Shown piece by piece: positions 11,140 to 22,021 of a stretch of DNA of 64,000 nt. The notes under the pieces are model-generated. The model searched no databases, was not told the origin of the DNA, and was given only the letters and a program-made list of their open reading frames with translations. This DNA comes from Linnemannia schmuckeri (taxonomy: Eukaryota; Mortierellomycota; Mortierellomycetes; Mortierellales; Mortierellaceae), in the NCBI GenBank assembly GCA_029449235.1, contig JANATG010000018.1:868001-932000 (forward strand), read 5' to 3'. Position 1 is the first letter of the stretch, and the number at the start of each line of letters is the position of its first letter. The translations under genes and the position numbers were made by a program.

Positions 11140-11195
11140 CGCAATCAGCAACTCACAGCAACTCATTCGTCGTTAGGAAAGAAAAATTCTCCATA

Positions 11196-13530
11196 ATGAC
11201 CAAGAGACTGAGTAAGGCCTCCAAGGCTGAAAAATATTTCATGGACGTTGAACTTGAGTGTAAGCTGTTTGTTTTGTTTTGTTTGTTTGCTTTTTGTCTG
11301 TGGTTGGATCTCTGGGTTCCTGGCTCTGCGTGGAGTAGTTTAACCTGTGTACGATCTGCTATGCCTCAAACTAACCATAACTGTTTCGTTTATTGCTTGG
11401 CTTCTATTAGCACGCAAGAGAAAGCAGAGGACACAGGAAGGCGACTTTGAGGACCAGAAGCAGGAGACTCTCTACAAGAAGAGTAAGACCGCCTCTGTCC
11501 ACTTGACTACTGCCTCCAGCACTGCACCCATTGCTTCGACCACTACCACCAGCGAGACCTTTACCGTCACTGCCGCCGCCACGGCCATTACAACTGCACC
11601 TTCACCAACCATTATCACCAACGAAACCTCCCCCCGCGATGCTGGTTACAAAGAGTCCACCTCTATCAAGGGCATCACCCTAGTCGCCACCAACAAACCG
11701 TCTTCCAGAACCCTCCACAGTCAGAAGATCACCAGCGTCTACCACACGCCTCGCCCTGCAGCATCGCTGAAACGTTGTCGAGAGGAGTATCAACAGGAAG
11801 AGGAGGAGAAGGAGACCAAGGACTTTTCGCAAGACAGTCGAAAGAAGGGCAAAATCAACGCACAAGACTACAGAGATTCGTTATCTTTCTCAGCTTCGCC
11901 ATCGTCGTCGTCGTCCGCCTCGTCTCCAACTGCGTCTACCCCAGGACGCTCACCCATACTCGCAGCGACGCATCCCTTGCGCTCCGCTCCTTCTCAGTCT
12001 TTGTCCATCAAGCTGGGCTTTCCTTCAAGGAGAAAAACGACCACAACAGCAGCCTCTCCCTCATCCTCCTCCTCATCGACCTCTACTCATACTTTTCCCG
12101 CTTCTCCCATCTCGCACTCAGCGCGACCCAAGGCGTCTAAGAACGGACACTGTGATTGGCAAGTCAAAGTCTTGGAGAGAGAAAAGAAGTTTATTCTCTG
12201 CATCAAGCCCAACAACACGGCGGGCGAGGCACCCATGGGGCAGGAGAAGCGAGACAAGCGGTTGAACGATCACAACCGCGCCAGCGGGGAGATGGCCCAG
12301 GACGACATGGTCCAAGTTATTCCCGCCAAGAACGAGAGGCACAAGAAGAAGACTACTCTTCGTGCGGGCAAGAGCAGCATCGTTATAGAGCGTCGGATCG
12401 AGAAGGAAAGCAAGCACATGCCTACCTCGACTTGGCAGGCCAACGAGCGCAACCACTCCGACGCTGGCGAATCCGGTAATGGCGAAAACGGGACCCAGGG
12501 CACAGATCTCAGCACGGCTCAGCAAATGGACCAGTCGGACTCCGCCACCAAGGTCTACGAATGCACTCACCCCCAGCACAGTCAGACCCACAGCATGTCC
12601 ATCGCCGACGACTACAACCGCAGCAAAGCTATGCTCGTTGATTACTACAACACTCACAGCGGAGTCAGCGACAGTAGCGGCGACAACCCACACATCTCCG
12701 CCTTTTACAGCCACTACCGTGAGAGCTGGCTCGACGCCCCCAACTCCGAAACCGTTGGCAATATCTACAGCCGAAGCAGCAGCAGCCTCCCGTATCCTTT
12801 GCTGGTCTGCGGAACTCAGCCCATCACCCGCAACAGTAACAACAGAGCAGAACCACCGCAGCCTGCCTTGTCCTTCATCCATACATCCCAGGAGAGTAAT
12901 CGCCTCCCCTACCGCCACCACAGCATTTACGAAAGCAACAGCGGCATTGCATCGGATGGCAAGAAGGACAAGGGGAACATCGAGGTTATTAACACCCTCG
13001 ATACCCAGAACTCTGCCGGGCTCTCATTTACGTATTACGGCAAATCACTCAAAACGGACATGCTTATCCATGGCTCTGACAGCAACAACAACACTCCCAC
13101 TTACAGTCGTTTCTCTGATCTGAATAACACCGCCATTAACAACAACGGCAACCCGAATTTTAATGACGAAGATGACGACAACATCATCGCTGCTGCCACC
13201 GCCCTCGCCACCCTCGCCGATTCTGTCAGCACCTTGCCACGGACCTCGTCCAATGTCAACGGGGTTTTCCAGACGCCTTTCTTGGACAAAAACAACTATG
13301 GCAGTCACGACCAACTTTCGCCCGTCCATATAACGCAGGACGTATCCCACGCCTGGAAACGGGCTGATCGCACATCTCGTCCACTTGACGCTGTCAATAT
13401 TAACATCAGCAACATCAACTACAACGGACACAATAGCGACAACGACACCAACGGATATGTATACGGCAGTGGTTTGAACACTGTGCAAGACAATAGACAC
13501 CGCCGTGGCCACCGTCACTATCTTTTGTGA
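11196..13530 (+). CDS. Gene X: low-complexity orphan protein, 727 residues
   Basis: I do not recognise this gene. Two exons (11196-11259 and 11411-13530) join through a GTAAGC...TTAG intron to 727 residues. The N-terminus MTKRLSKASKAEKYF plus SRKRKQRTQ is basic and could be a nuclear localisation signal. The body is dominated by Ser/Thr/Ala/Pro, then Asn/Asp/His-rich low complexity, including a KRCREEYQQEEEEKE segment and several Ser runs. One more ordered stretch, CDWQVKVLEREKKFILCIKP, lies mid-protein. The C-terminus ends GHRHYLL. There is no signal peptide or membrane helix. The ATG at 11196 is the first in this frame, and the long frame is kept over 2.1 kb, supporting a real gene. A truncated, decayed copy (x') lies at 20475-20932. 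A nuclear, intrinsically disordered role is only a guess. Confidence 0.72.
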
Positions 13531-13872
13531 GGAAGAATGCCCTCGGAGTCTGCCGTCATCGCCAACAGCAGTCTACGCATCCAATACCGTCACACCCCAC
13601 TCACATTGCTACCAAGTAACAGCTAGGCAGCATCCCAGATCCCGAACTTGGTCCTTTTTCTCATTACCACTTTCTCTTCATTCTCACCATCAATCCTCCT
13701 CAGAGTATCTAACGTTCATGGTGGTCTTTTGTGGCTTGAACTGGGGTCTATTTTTTGAGTCTTTCGTCCTTTGTTTTCATCTGTATTCGTAGCCTTCATT
13801 TATTTTTTTCACCCTTGCATTCATAACTTTCATCATTTTTTTTTTCATCATTGCCCTGCATCGACTACATAT

Positions 13873-13908
<36 letters not shown>

Positions 13909-14392
13909 CCTTCACAAAAAAAAACCTGTACTTTTATTTTTCTCAATCCATTTTACGAATAAAAACCGTCCTGTTCCATCCTAAAGTGAACTCTTGAACT
14001 TGAACTTGAATGAAGAAAAATAAGTAAACGAATTTGATACTCTGCAAGTAGGAAAAATTGTCATCAGCATCGAATCATTTCGACATGCGTGATATCATTA
14101 ACAACTCCCCCTCCTCCATGTCGCGGAAGAACAGGAGAGCTACGAAAACCTGAACTAGCATCGTATACACTCACATACTCATGAGAGCATCTGAAGTAGC
14201 TCAAAAACGAAGGAAACATATTAGTAAGCCTGCAAGCAAGGAATGCAAGTATGTAAGGCTTGAAAGAATGGAATATCACTAGAGGTCCATGCACGCGTTG
14301 TGCCAGGCATTTATTTTTTCGTCTTTGCTGCTTAAGGCTTCTTTTTCGGTTGTCATGCCTTACGGCAAGTAATTTTTCACGCGCGTTTAGTT
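13531..14392. other. Gene X 3' region and spacer, partly duplicated at 21.3 kb
   Basis: No gene seen. The left part is the probable 3' UTR of gene X, including a poly-A run. The right part (about 14050-14265) is related to 21300-21560, the spacer between x' and copy C: both contain a GTAGGAAAAA start, a TATACAC-GCATAC-like stretch, a GTAGCTCAAAAA/GCAGCTCAAAAA match and a GCAAGC-AAGAATGC-like end. This supports duplication of the whole X-A unit. Confidence 0.55.
13876..13906 (+). repeat. Poly-A tract (31 nt) after gene X
   Basis: Thirty-one consecutive A residues about 345 bp downstream of the gene X stop, encoded in the genome. Together with the T43 tract before the start it brackets the gene with complementary homopolymers. 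Confidence 0.95.
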
Positions 14393-14400
14393 TATAAAAA
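14393..14400 (+). promoter_or_regulatory. TATA box of secreted-family copy A
   Basis: TATAAAAA about 120 bp before the ATG of copy A. Copies B (17351) and C (21881) have TATA elements at similar distances. A and C also share TAATTTTTC just upstream. Confidence 0.55.
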
Positions 14401-14519
14401 AAGTAGCGACGTACAATTTTTATTCTTTCTCTTTCCTACCTTTCTCCAACTTCAAACAGTCAACCTCTCTCTCCTACACACACACACTACCTCTTTACCT
14501 CACATGCACGCTTCATTCC

Positions 14520-16797
14520 ATGCGCGTCTTATTCGCCTTCATAGCTATACTCGGGTAAGAGCAACGTTTCATATGACAAACTTTGATACTTTTCACTCGA
14601 CTAGTCACTCTACAAGCTGACCATCACATTCCTTTTCAAACACGGTTTTTTACACTGTAGGGGCGCTTTTCTGGTAAGCGTCACCCCCCTTCCACGTTTT
14701 CAAGTCCTGATGAAAACTCCGGAGCATCCAGTCCAGCCCCCTTTGCCTCCAGGGTCATTCGCGGCAACGATGTCCAATCTGTTCTCCACCAGATGGCTTC
14801 AGGCCTGAATCAAATCTACCCAAATTACTGGGACAATTTGCTGAAAAATCTGACCACCAACGGATCTTTGAGCATCCAGACAATTGCGCCGTCTGATCTC
14901 AAGTCGGTCATGCAAACCTGGGCACTCGACGACGACTCGTTTGACAAGTTTCACCACGATATTCAGGCTCTTATTCGTCTGGCCGTTGATGAGCGTGTCT
15001 ATGTCGCCCAGGGACTTTCGTACAACTGGTCGCGCTGCCAAGGTCATACCTCTCACCACACGTGCCTGTCGACCCTGATGGTTGTTGTGAGGGTGCCTTA
15101 TGTGGTGAACGGCTACGTTTGGAGAGCAGAGGTCGGACACGTTTTACATATCTTCAGTCGCCAAAACCTACATCTGCCTTTCGTGGATGTTCGGCTTGTG
15201 CTGGACTCGCTGTCACAACTATGCCGAAGACCCCCAATTACTCCTCCGTATTATTACCGTCATGTCCGCCTTCCAGGCTGACTGGGCTTTGAACCATCTC
15301 CCAAAGCCTCCAGCAGACATGTCCCTCGCCCAAGCCGACGCTCCTCATTGCCCATCTTTCGAGTGCCCCCCTCGAATCAGCCACTTCAACTCCTTGCTGA
15401 AACTCTTGCATGCCCACTCGTTCGAGAATCGCGATGTGCATAGAACCTACCGAATGAGTTTTCTCGCTGCCATTCAGAATGCTACTCTTTCCAACCGTCA
15501 AGTTTTCCGCAACATGCAACCGACTGTTGGCGAGCAAGGCGTTGCTTCGCTGCTGGAGGACAAGTTGCTGACTTGTTTTCCAAACGCAGGTATGAATGAG
15601 TCGATTGCGGATTGGTGGAGACGCGTCCATGTCGAGGGCCAGAGCGATTCTATTTCTCTCGAGTGCGAATATGTTCGTCAGAGAAAGGTTTCTGTCGAGC
15701 CTCCATGGACAGGATGCACCGCCAGTGCCAGTGTCACTGTCGATGTCACCTACACCTGGGTTCTGATCGCGCCACGTGATAGTCTCTTTGAGATGTTGTT
15801 CATCGAAGGCGAGCTCGATGCGACTTTTGAGAATTGTCAGCCCAATGATGACGACAGCCAGAATGATGACGGCCCGTTACACACGACGCGCATTCCTTTG
15901 GACGTTCACGAGTCCGGTACGCTTGTCCGTTGGGCCTATGTAGACTCTAAAGATGGCTCCTTCCGCTCTGTCCAGTATATGGCAGAGTGGTCAGCGTACC
16001 CGGCTCATGTCAGCAAGGTACTCTCGGACTTTTTGCGCTTCGCGTCCACGTCATCTTACCTCGGAATCCCTGTCGATAAGAAGCCCCTTAGCCCCTTTCA
16101 GCAGTACCAAGTCCTTGGTGGTGCTGACTCTGCCACAGCAGCATTGACGATGAGCCCTTCCTTCGACGCCTTGAAGAAATCGATCAATAAGTTTGCCGAT
16201 GCCTGGGGAAAAATGGTCGAAGGGGTCGGGTCCAAAGTCAACTCGGACGCTCAGCGACGAGTTTGTCTCGGCTTTGACATCATTGACTACCGAGCAACCT
16301 CAAACGTACTGCAGGGGGTACCGGCCAGGAACATGCCGCGCCTTGTCGAATATGTCGTTGACAGGGAAGGCCTTCCCCGACAAGAGGACGTTAAGCGCCT
16401 CATGTCTGGCATCAAGTACTCGACCAATTTTACCTGGATGGCCGAGTCAATGACATTCACCAGCCCAGCCGGCGAGCAGTCGTATTTCTTTTTTGCAAAG
16501 TACGGCGGCGAGGAAGATTCAGAGAGAGTAGATGTGGTGTACTCGTCGATCAAGAGCCAGTTTGTTCTCGCCCCCGACATGCTGGTTCTCCATCGCCAGT
16601 CAAGTTCGTTTTGGGGGCTCTTCGGCAGCGAGGAGACATATATCGAGTATGTGCCACACACAATGACGTTAAACGATACGTTGATTTTGGAAATATTCTG
16701 GGAGATGATTATGTTCCGTCAGATTATGAATAGTCTTGGAGCTGAGCCGCTCAAGAACCCGGATCTAACTAGTCTTTGCAATCGATCCATCTCTTAG
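14520..16797 (+). pseudogene. Secreted-family copy A, frameshifted
   Basis: First of three tandem copies of an unrecognised secreted protein family. Exon 1 (14520-14554) encodes MRVLFAFIAILG and ends in phase 2 before GTAAGA, exactly as in B and C. Using the acceptor homologous to B and C (exon start 14661), the reading frame disagrees with the downstream family frame by one base. A second AG at 14703-14704 after CCACGTTTTCAAG would restore the frame but shorten the signal peptide region. At 15142-15145 an extra T in GTTTTAC shifts the frame just after RAEVGH; B and C read one base fewer there. Downstream, 15187-16797 is open and well conserved (ends ...LCNRSIS). A truncated product from an internal ATG at 15187 would lack a signal peptide. 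It is either a young pseudogene or contains a sequencing error. Confidence 0.78.
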
Positions 16798-17350
16798 AAC
16801 ATTGTTGGAATTGTCCCCTTTTTCTGCAATTTTTTTCTTCTCGTTCCTCCTCTTTTGTTCGTCTTCGCCATTCTCACTTGCATCCCGCTCTAGTCTTACC
16901 TTTTTTTTCCCGTCATCTTTCTTCTCGAATTAGCTGCAGCGGTATTGAATTCCCAGATAAATAAAAAAAAATTCAGCATAACTCTGCCGCACAGGACACT
17001 CAGAACAGCCAAACAAGCAACAAGCAGCACGCTACAAGCAGGCAAGAAAGCAAGCAAACAACATGTATGCTAACAAAAAGCAAGAAAGAATTTTTTTTTG
17101 ACGCCAATGGTCACTCATAAAAAAATAATTGTTTTTGCATGAAAAGAACAACAGAAGCGGAGACCAAGAAGTAAATGGAGACTTCTTTGCCACGCTTGTT
17201 TTTTTATGCGCCATTTTTTGTATCATGAGATTCAATAATCCCCAACCAGCCATAAACCATTTCTCATTCACACCACGTTTCATGATTCACGGTTTCCCAT
17301 CGCCTGTCGACTTTGCGCTGGCGAGGGCGTAAAATTCCTTTCCTTTTTCG
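16798..17350. other. Spacer between copies A and B, no gene seen
   Basis: About 550 bp with T-rich DNA after the copy A stop. An AAGCAAGC/CAAGCAAC-rich stretch at 17005-17060 resembles the AGCAAGC-rich spacers before A (about 14230) and before C (about 21510), suggesting the three copies arose with their upstream DNA. Confidence 0.5.
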
Positions 17351-17358
17351 TATAAAAG
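17351..17358 (+). promoter_or_regulatory. TATA box of secreted-family copy B
   Basis: TATAAAAG about 140 bp upstream of the copy B start codon at 17493, the best TATA match among the three copies. Confidence 0.6.
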
Positions 17359-17492
17359 GCATTCATGTTTTCTTTATCTCTTCACACACTCACTCGCAGA
17401 TCTCACACACAAACACATTCACTCCTCTCTCTCACCCCTGAATAGAAACACCTTCAACTTTCACAGCATACTTTAACCTTCTTTCTCACTCC

Positions 17493-19942
17493 ATGCGGTC
17501 CTTCGTCGCCCTCACGGTGATCCTTGGGTAAGAGGCTCACATCACATTACAAGCATCTGTTTGTGTGTTTGTTTTGTTATTCAGCCTAATCTTATTCACA
17601 TACCTCGACTTAACCTTCACATCCTGTCACACCACACCTTTGTTATTTTTTGTAGGAGTGTTCTCATGCTTGCATTCCCTAATGCATTCGCCTTGCCTTT
17701 CCCTTCGCAAGTTCCTATGAGAGCCTCAAGCGACAACATTGTCGTTTCCATCAACCGACCATTAATCTCCGCAAGCGCCGTCGATCAAGGCAACGATGTC
17801 CAAGATGTACTTTCTCAGATCGCCTCTCGTCTCAACCAGGGTCTCCCCGACCGTTGGGAGCGTCTTATGCATGCACCCGTCACCCAAGGGTCCTCGAGCA
17901 TCGATATGATTGTCCCTTCTGACCTCGAAACCATCATCCGGTCCTGGGGACTTGACAGCGACTTGTTTGACCAGGCCTACCGCGATATCCATACGCTAAT
18001 TCGACTGGCTGTCGGAGAGGGTGTCTATATCGCACAAGGGTTCTCGTACAATTGGTCGCGCTGCCAGGGAGGCGGTGCTCACCCTGCATGTCTGTCGACT
18101 CTTATTGTTGTTGTGAGAGTGCCGTATGTGCCAGGTGAGGGCGGTGAAGGTACTGCTTCGAGAGCAGAGCTCGGACACATCTACGTCACTACCACTGCAG
18201 AGACGGAGCAGCAGTACGTCTATTCTCATCCGTGCCACAGATGCTGGCTGAAGAGATGCTGTCACGATGTCTACACCCCAAGGAATCTTGACGCTCAAGA
18301 ACTCCAAGATGTTCAAGCGGTCATGTCGACCTTTCAGTCTGACTGGGCCCTGAACCGTCTCTCGCAGCAGCTGCATCGGACCCAACCAGCCCTGTACAGC
18401 GCCAGACCTGGCAGAACTCTGCCTTCTGCTTCAGAAGGTGCTCCTCTTTGGCCCAGTCCATTTGACCGTCTGTTGCGTTTGTTCCTTGGTAACTCTGCCG
18501 AGAACCGAGATGTTCACAAGGTTTACCGAGGAGGTTTGCTTGAGGCCATCCAGAACGCTACTCTCTCCCGCCGGCAAGCGTTTCACAACATGCAATTGAC
18601 TGTATCTGACCGAGGGATCATTCCGTTGTTAGAAGATATGTTGTCGAGTTGCTTTGATAAAGCGGGCATTGAGGAGTCCGTCGAGGAGTGGTGGAGACGT
18701 GTCTATACTGAGACCCAAGGTGATAGTGGTGACCCTATTTCACTCGAGTGCGAGTTTGCCGGCCAGAAGAGAGTCTCGATTGTCCCACCGAGAGACGGGT
18801 GTATCACCAGCACGAAAGTAACTCTTGACAACGCGTATTCTTGGATCGTCGTTGCACCGCATGACCATGGTCTGTTCGACATTTTGTTTATGGAAGGCGA
18901 TCTAGGAGTGGCGTTTGAGGAATGCGAACCTGAGGAAGAGGACGATGGTGACGAAGATCTGGACGCCTTGTTGGCTGTTGCGCCCATTTCTTTGGATGTT
19001 CAAGAATCCGGTTTGATGGTTCGTTGGGGTTATATTGATTCCACCGATGGTTCTTTTGGTTCCGTACAGTACTTGGCACAGTGGGAATCCTATCCGAGCC
19101 ATGTCAGCAAGGTGCTCCTGGACTTTTTGCGCTTTGCATCTGCCTCGTCATATCTCAAAATCCCTGTGTACAATAAGCCCTTGTTGCCTTCATCGCCCCC
19201 TACTCGCTCTCATCGTCATTCCAAATTCCTCCAACACCAACAGCAGCAGCTCCAAATGCAGGACACCAGCGCTGGCGCTGCTGCACCCTTGGTCATGGAT
19301 CCATCCTTTGTTGCCCTGATGGAGTCAATCAAGCTGTTCGCCGAGACCTGGGAAAAGGTTGCCAAGGCAATCGGATCCACTGTCTCAACCACCATCAAGC
19401 GCCGCGTCTGTCTCGGTTTTGATGCCCTCGACTACAAAGCAACATCCAGCGTCATGGAGGGGGTCGCCTACAAAAACCTCGCCTACCTTGTCGAAGATGT
19501 CGTCGACATGGAAGACCTTCCCCGCCGAGAAGACATCAAGCGCCTCATGTCTGGCGTCAAGTACTCGACCAACTTCACCTGGATGGCCGAATCAATGACA
19601 TTCACCAACCCCGCCGGCGAGCAGTCGTATTTCTTCTTTGCAAAGTATGGAGGCGATGGAAGCTCGGAGAGGGCGAATGTGGTTTACAGTGCAATCAAGA
19701 GCAAGTTTGTCCTAGCGCCCGATATGCTGATTGTCCGACGCCAAAAGAGTTCGTGGGGTGGCTTTCGTAAGAGCGATGAGACGTCAATCGAGTATGTGCC
19801 GCACACGTTGACGCTGAACGATACGTTGGCGTTGGAGATGTTTTGGGAAATGATCGCATTCCACCAGTTGGCGATTAGTCTTGGAGCTGAGCCGCCCAAG
19901 TACCCGGATCTGAGTGGTCTTTGCGACCGGTCTATTCCTTAG
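17493..19942 (+). CDS. Secreted-family copy B, intact, 773 residues
   Basis: The only intact member of the three-gene family; I do not recognise the family. Exons 17493-17527 and 17656-19942 join in phase 2 to 773 residues. The N-terminus MRSFVALTVILGSVLMLAF...AFA is a clear signal peptide, with likely cleavage near residue 24. A cysteine-rich motif CHRCWLKRCCHD spans residues 205-216. Conserved blocks shared with A and C include QGFSYNWSRCQG, STFQ-DWALN, QNATLS-RQ-FHNM, EEWWRRVY, LMSGVKYSTNFTWMAESMTF and EYVPHTLTLNDT. An acidic stretch (EPEEEDDGDEDLD) and a Gln-rich linker (about residues 540-555) separate ordered regions. Potential N-glycosylation sites occur (NWS, NAT, NFT, NDT). There is no GPI tail or C-terminal membrane helix, so a soluble secreted protein is inferred. 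Confidence 0.85.
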
Positions 19943-20324
19943 AATAGATAATAGAGTTAACATACATGTCTCATTCGCCCCCTCTCTTTCTCTCTTTCGT
20001 CTTGTTTTCCTCCTTTTCTCCCATGTGTTGTTTTCATTTTTTTTTTGACGTCAAATCGACTTCAAATAGTCTCTTAACATTACATGCGCGTATCGTATCT
20101 GAACATATCATAAACGGGATAGAAATTGCATGCTGTTATTGTCCATTTTTTTTAAAAAAAACATTGATATATGACCATGTACTTGTGTTTGTCATTTTGG
20201 ACTGTAGGCATTGGGATTTTTAGAATGAAAACTCGATGAAGCGAGAATACAAAGAGGCTAAGAGGATAGTTGCTCACGAGGTTGTTCCCCATGTATTTTG
20301 TCCTGACCCCCCTGCTCCAGCTAC
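19943..20324. other. Spacer after copy B, no gene seen
   Basis: About 380 bp of T-rich probable 3' UTR and spacer between copy B and the duplicated gene X promoter. No coding or RNA signals are apparent. Confidence 0.55.
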
Positions 20325-20474
20325 CTTTGGTTTTCATTTTGGAAGAATGGAGAAGAGCATTAACTGCACTTGGCATGTGGGCCACCAGTGCGGGGCATAA
20401 ATTTCGCTCAATTTCTGTGTCGATCACAGTCTCTCATATCCTTTAAAAACTGACTTAAACAGGAACCGACTAAC
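20325..20474 (+). promoter_or_regulatory. Relic of the gene X promoter/leader
   Basis: Degenerate copy of the block before gene X. It shares TTTTCATTT-GGAAGAA, GGGCATAAATTTCGC (20393-20407), CTGTGTCGATCAC and AGGAACCGAC with 10775-10900. It sits directly before the remnant reading frame x'. Confidence 0.6.
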
Positions 20475-20932
20475 GTGCTCAACGACCAACTACCCATTCT
20501 TTACACTACCACTCAACAACCACACAGCATCTCCATCAACAACTACAATACCATTATCTTCAATGATGACAATTATAATGGCGACATACTTACCGTCACT
20601 TCTAGTCTCGCCGGCCTCGCCAATGCCGCCAGCACCATGTCTCGCTCCCTTGCCAAGGTGAACAAGATATTCCACCCACGCGATCCTTTTACAGCCGAGA
20701 ATGTTAATGTCGATCGCGATTGTTTTGTTCCCTCTTACAAGAGGCAAAGCGTGTCCCCTACTAGAAGCAGACACATCGCAAGCTTCGCAATCTTGTCCTG
20801 ATGGACATGAACGCCAACAGCAATAGTGGACACAACTGTCACTACAGCACTGACAGTGAGAATTACGGTAGTGGCTCGAACGCCATCCAGAGCAGCGAAA
20901 GCAGCCATGGCAGCCACCGCTACATTTTGTGA
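20475..20932 (+). pseudogene. x': truncated remnant of gene X
   Basis: Corresponds to the last fifth or so of gene X joined almost directly to its duplicated promoter, so roughly 600 codons are missing. Frame 20475-20801 contains IIFNDDNYNGDI...TSSLAGLANAASTMSR, matching gene X's NFNDEDDDNIIAAATALATLADSVSTLPR. A frameshift then moves the tail to 20801-20932 (NSNSGHNCHY...GSGSNAIQSS...HGSHRYIL), matching gene X's NYNGHNSDND...GSGLNTVQDN...RGHRHYLL. The stop codons align and the DNA following them is similar. I infer deletion within a duplicated gene X followed by decay. No functional start is evident. Confidence 0.75.
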
Positions 20933-21880
20933 GCAGGAGCCTTCCGGGTCAGCCGCGCCGAACAACATCACACATTATTTTATTTTCTCGCCATCTCGTT
21001 CACATTTTTTTCATCAGGGCGCAGCCACAACCACTACTAATCAATCATCACCGGCTTCCCTACCCTCGTTCCCACCTTCTCCATCCATGCCTAATACCAT
21101 CAATCCCACTTTCGAGCTATCTCTTTTGGAGCTCAAACCGGACCTTTTTTTCCTGAGTATTTAACCGTTTTTTATTCATCATTTTCTTTCCATTTGAGTT
21201 CAAAAACCCTACAAAATAATGTTCTTATGACTTACTCAAAAAAAAATCACTCTCTCAATTGCGAAGGGCTCTAGAAAATGGACGACTGGATATTCTGTTA
21301 GTAGGAAAAAAAAATGTTTTAAGAGCGTGAACTCTAAGCACTGAGAAAATTTTGGTGGCACGTTGATCTTTTCGCGATGCATGATGTCAACCATAGACCG
21401 CGTCGCGAAAGTACAATGCGAACCAAGAGAACTTCCACAGACGTTTTGATTATACACGCATACGAGCAAACAAACAGCACTCAAAGCAGCTCAAAAAAAG
21501 AACGAAGCAATCGAGTAAACAAGCAAGCGAAGAATGCACACATTCAAGGCTTTGATTTTTGTGACCGTAGTTGCTGGGGACCCACAAAAAAAGAATTATC
21601 TTTTGCTTTAAATTAAAATGGTTCGTCACCATGGCCAATGCGCGCGTCTGAGCCAGGAACTTTTTTTTCATGCGCCCTGATTATGTTTTTCATTTCGTTA
21701 TGCAAGGCTTGTTCCAAGGTTGGTAGTTTACCCTGCATAATGACCCAGAGTAAAACTTATCGGCCAATGAACTCGTTTATTAGGCACGTCTCACCATCCC
21801 TGGTGTCCCAATGTTCAACTTTTTTGGTGAGGCACAGACTTTATATTTCTGGCATGTTCGATAATTTTTCGTTTTTTCTG
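20933..21880. other. Spacer between x' and copy C; duplicated block
   Basis: No gene seen. The stretch 21300-21560 is related to 14050-14265 between gene X and copy A, as noted there. The remainder is AT-rich with A-runs (21239, 21307) and would contain the copy C promoter. Confidence 0.55.
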
Positions 21881-21888
21881 TATAAATG
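21881..21888 (+). promoter_or_regulatory. TATA box of secreted-family copy C
   Basis: TATAAATG about 140 bp before the copy C ATG at 22022, preceded by TAATTTTTC as before copy A. Confidence 0.5.
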
Positions 21889-22021
21889 GGAACAACCAAC
21901 GACTTGTTCTCTCTCTTTTTCTTCCTTTCCTCACGCTCAACTCTCCTCCCCTTTTCCACACACAGTCACTCCCACCTCCACACATACACATACATCAAAT
22001 TCCGGCCACTCTTCATCATCT

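Noticed and set aside
12118..12921. 267-residue minus-strand frame antisense to gene X
   Set aside because: Val/Ala-rich shadow of the opposite strand's codon bias; gene X is supported by its intron and by the x' homologue.
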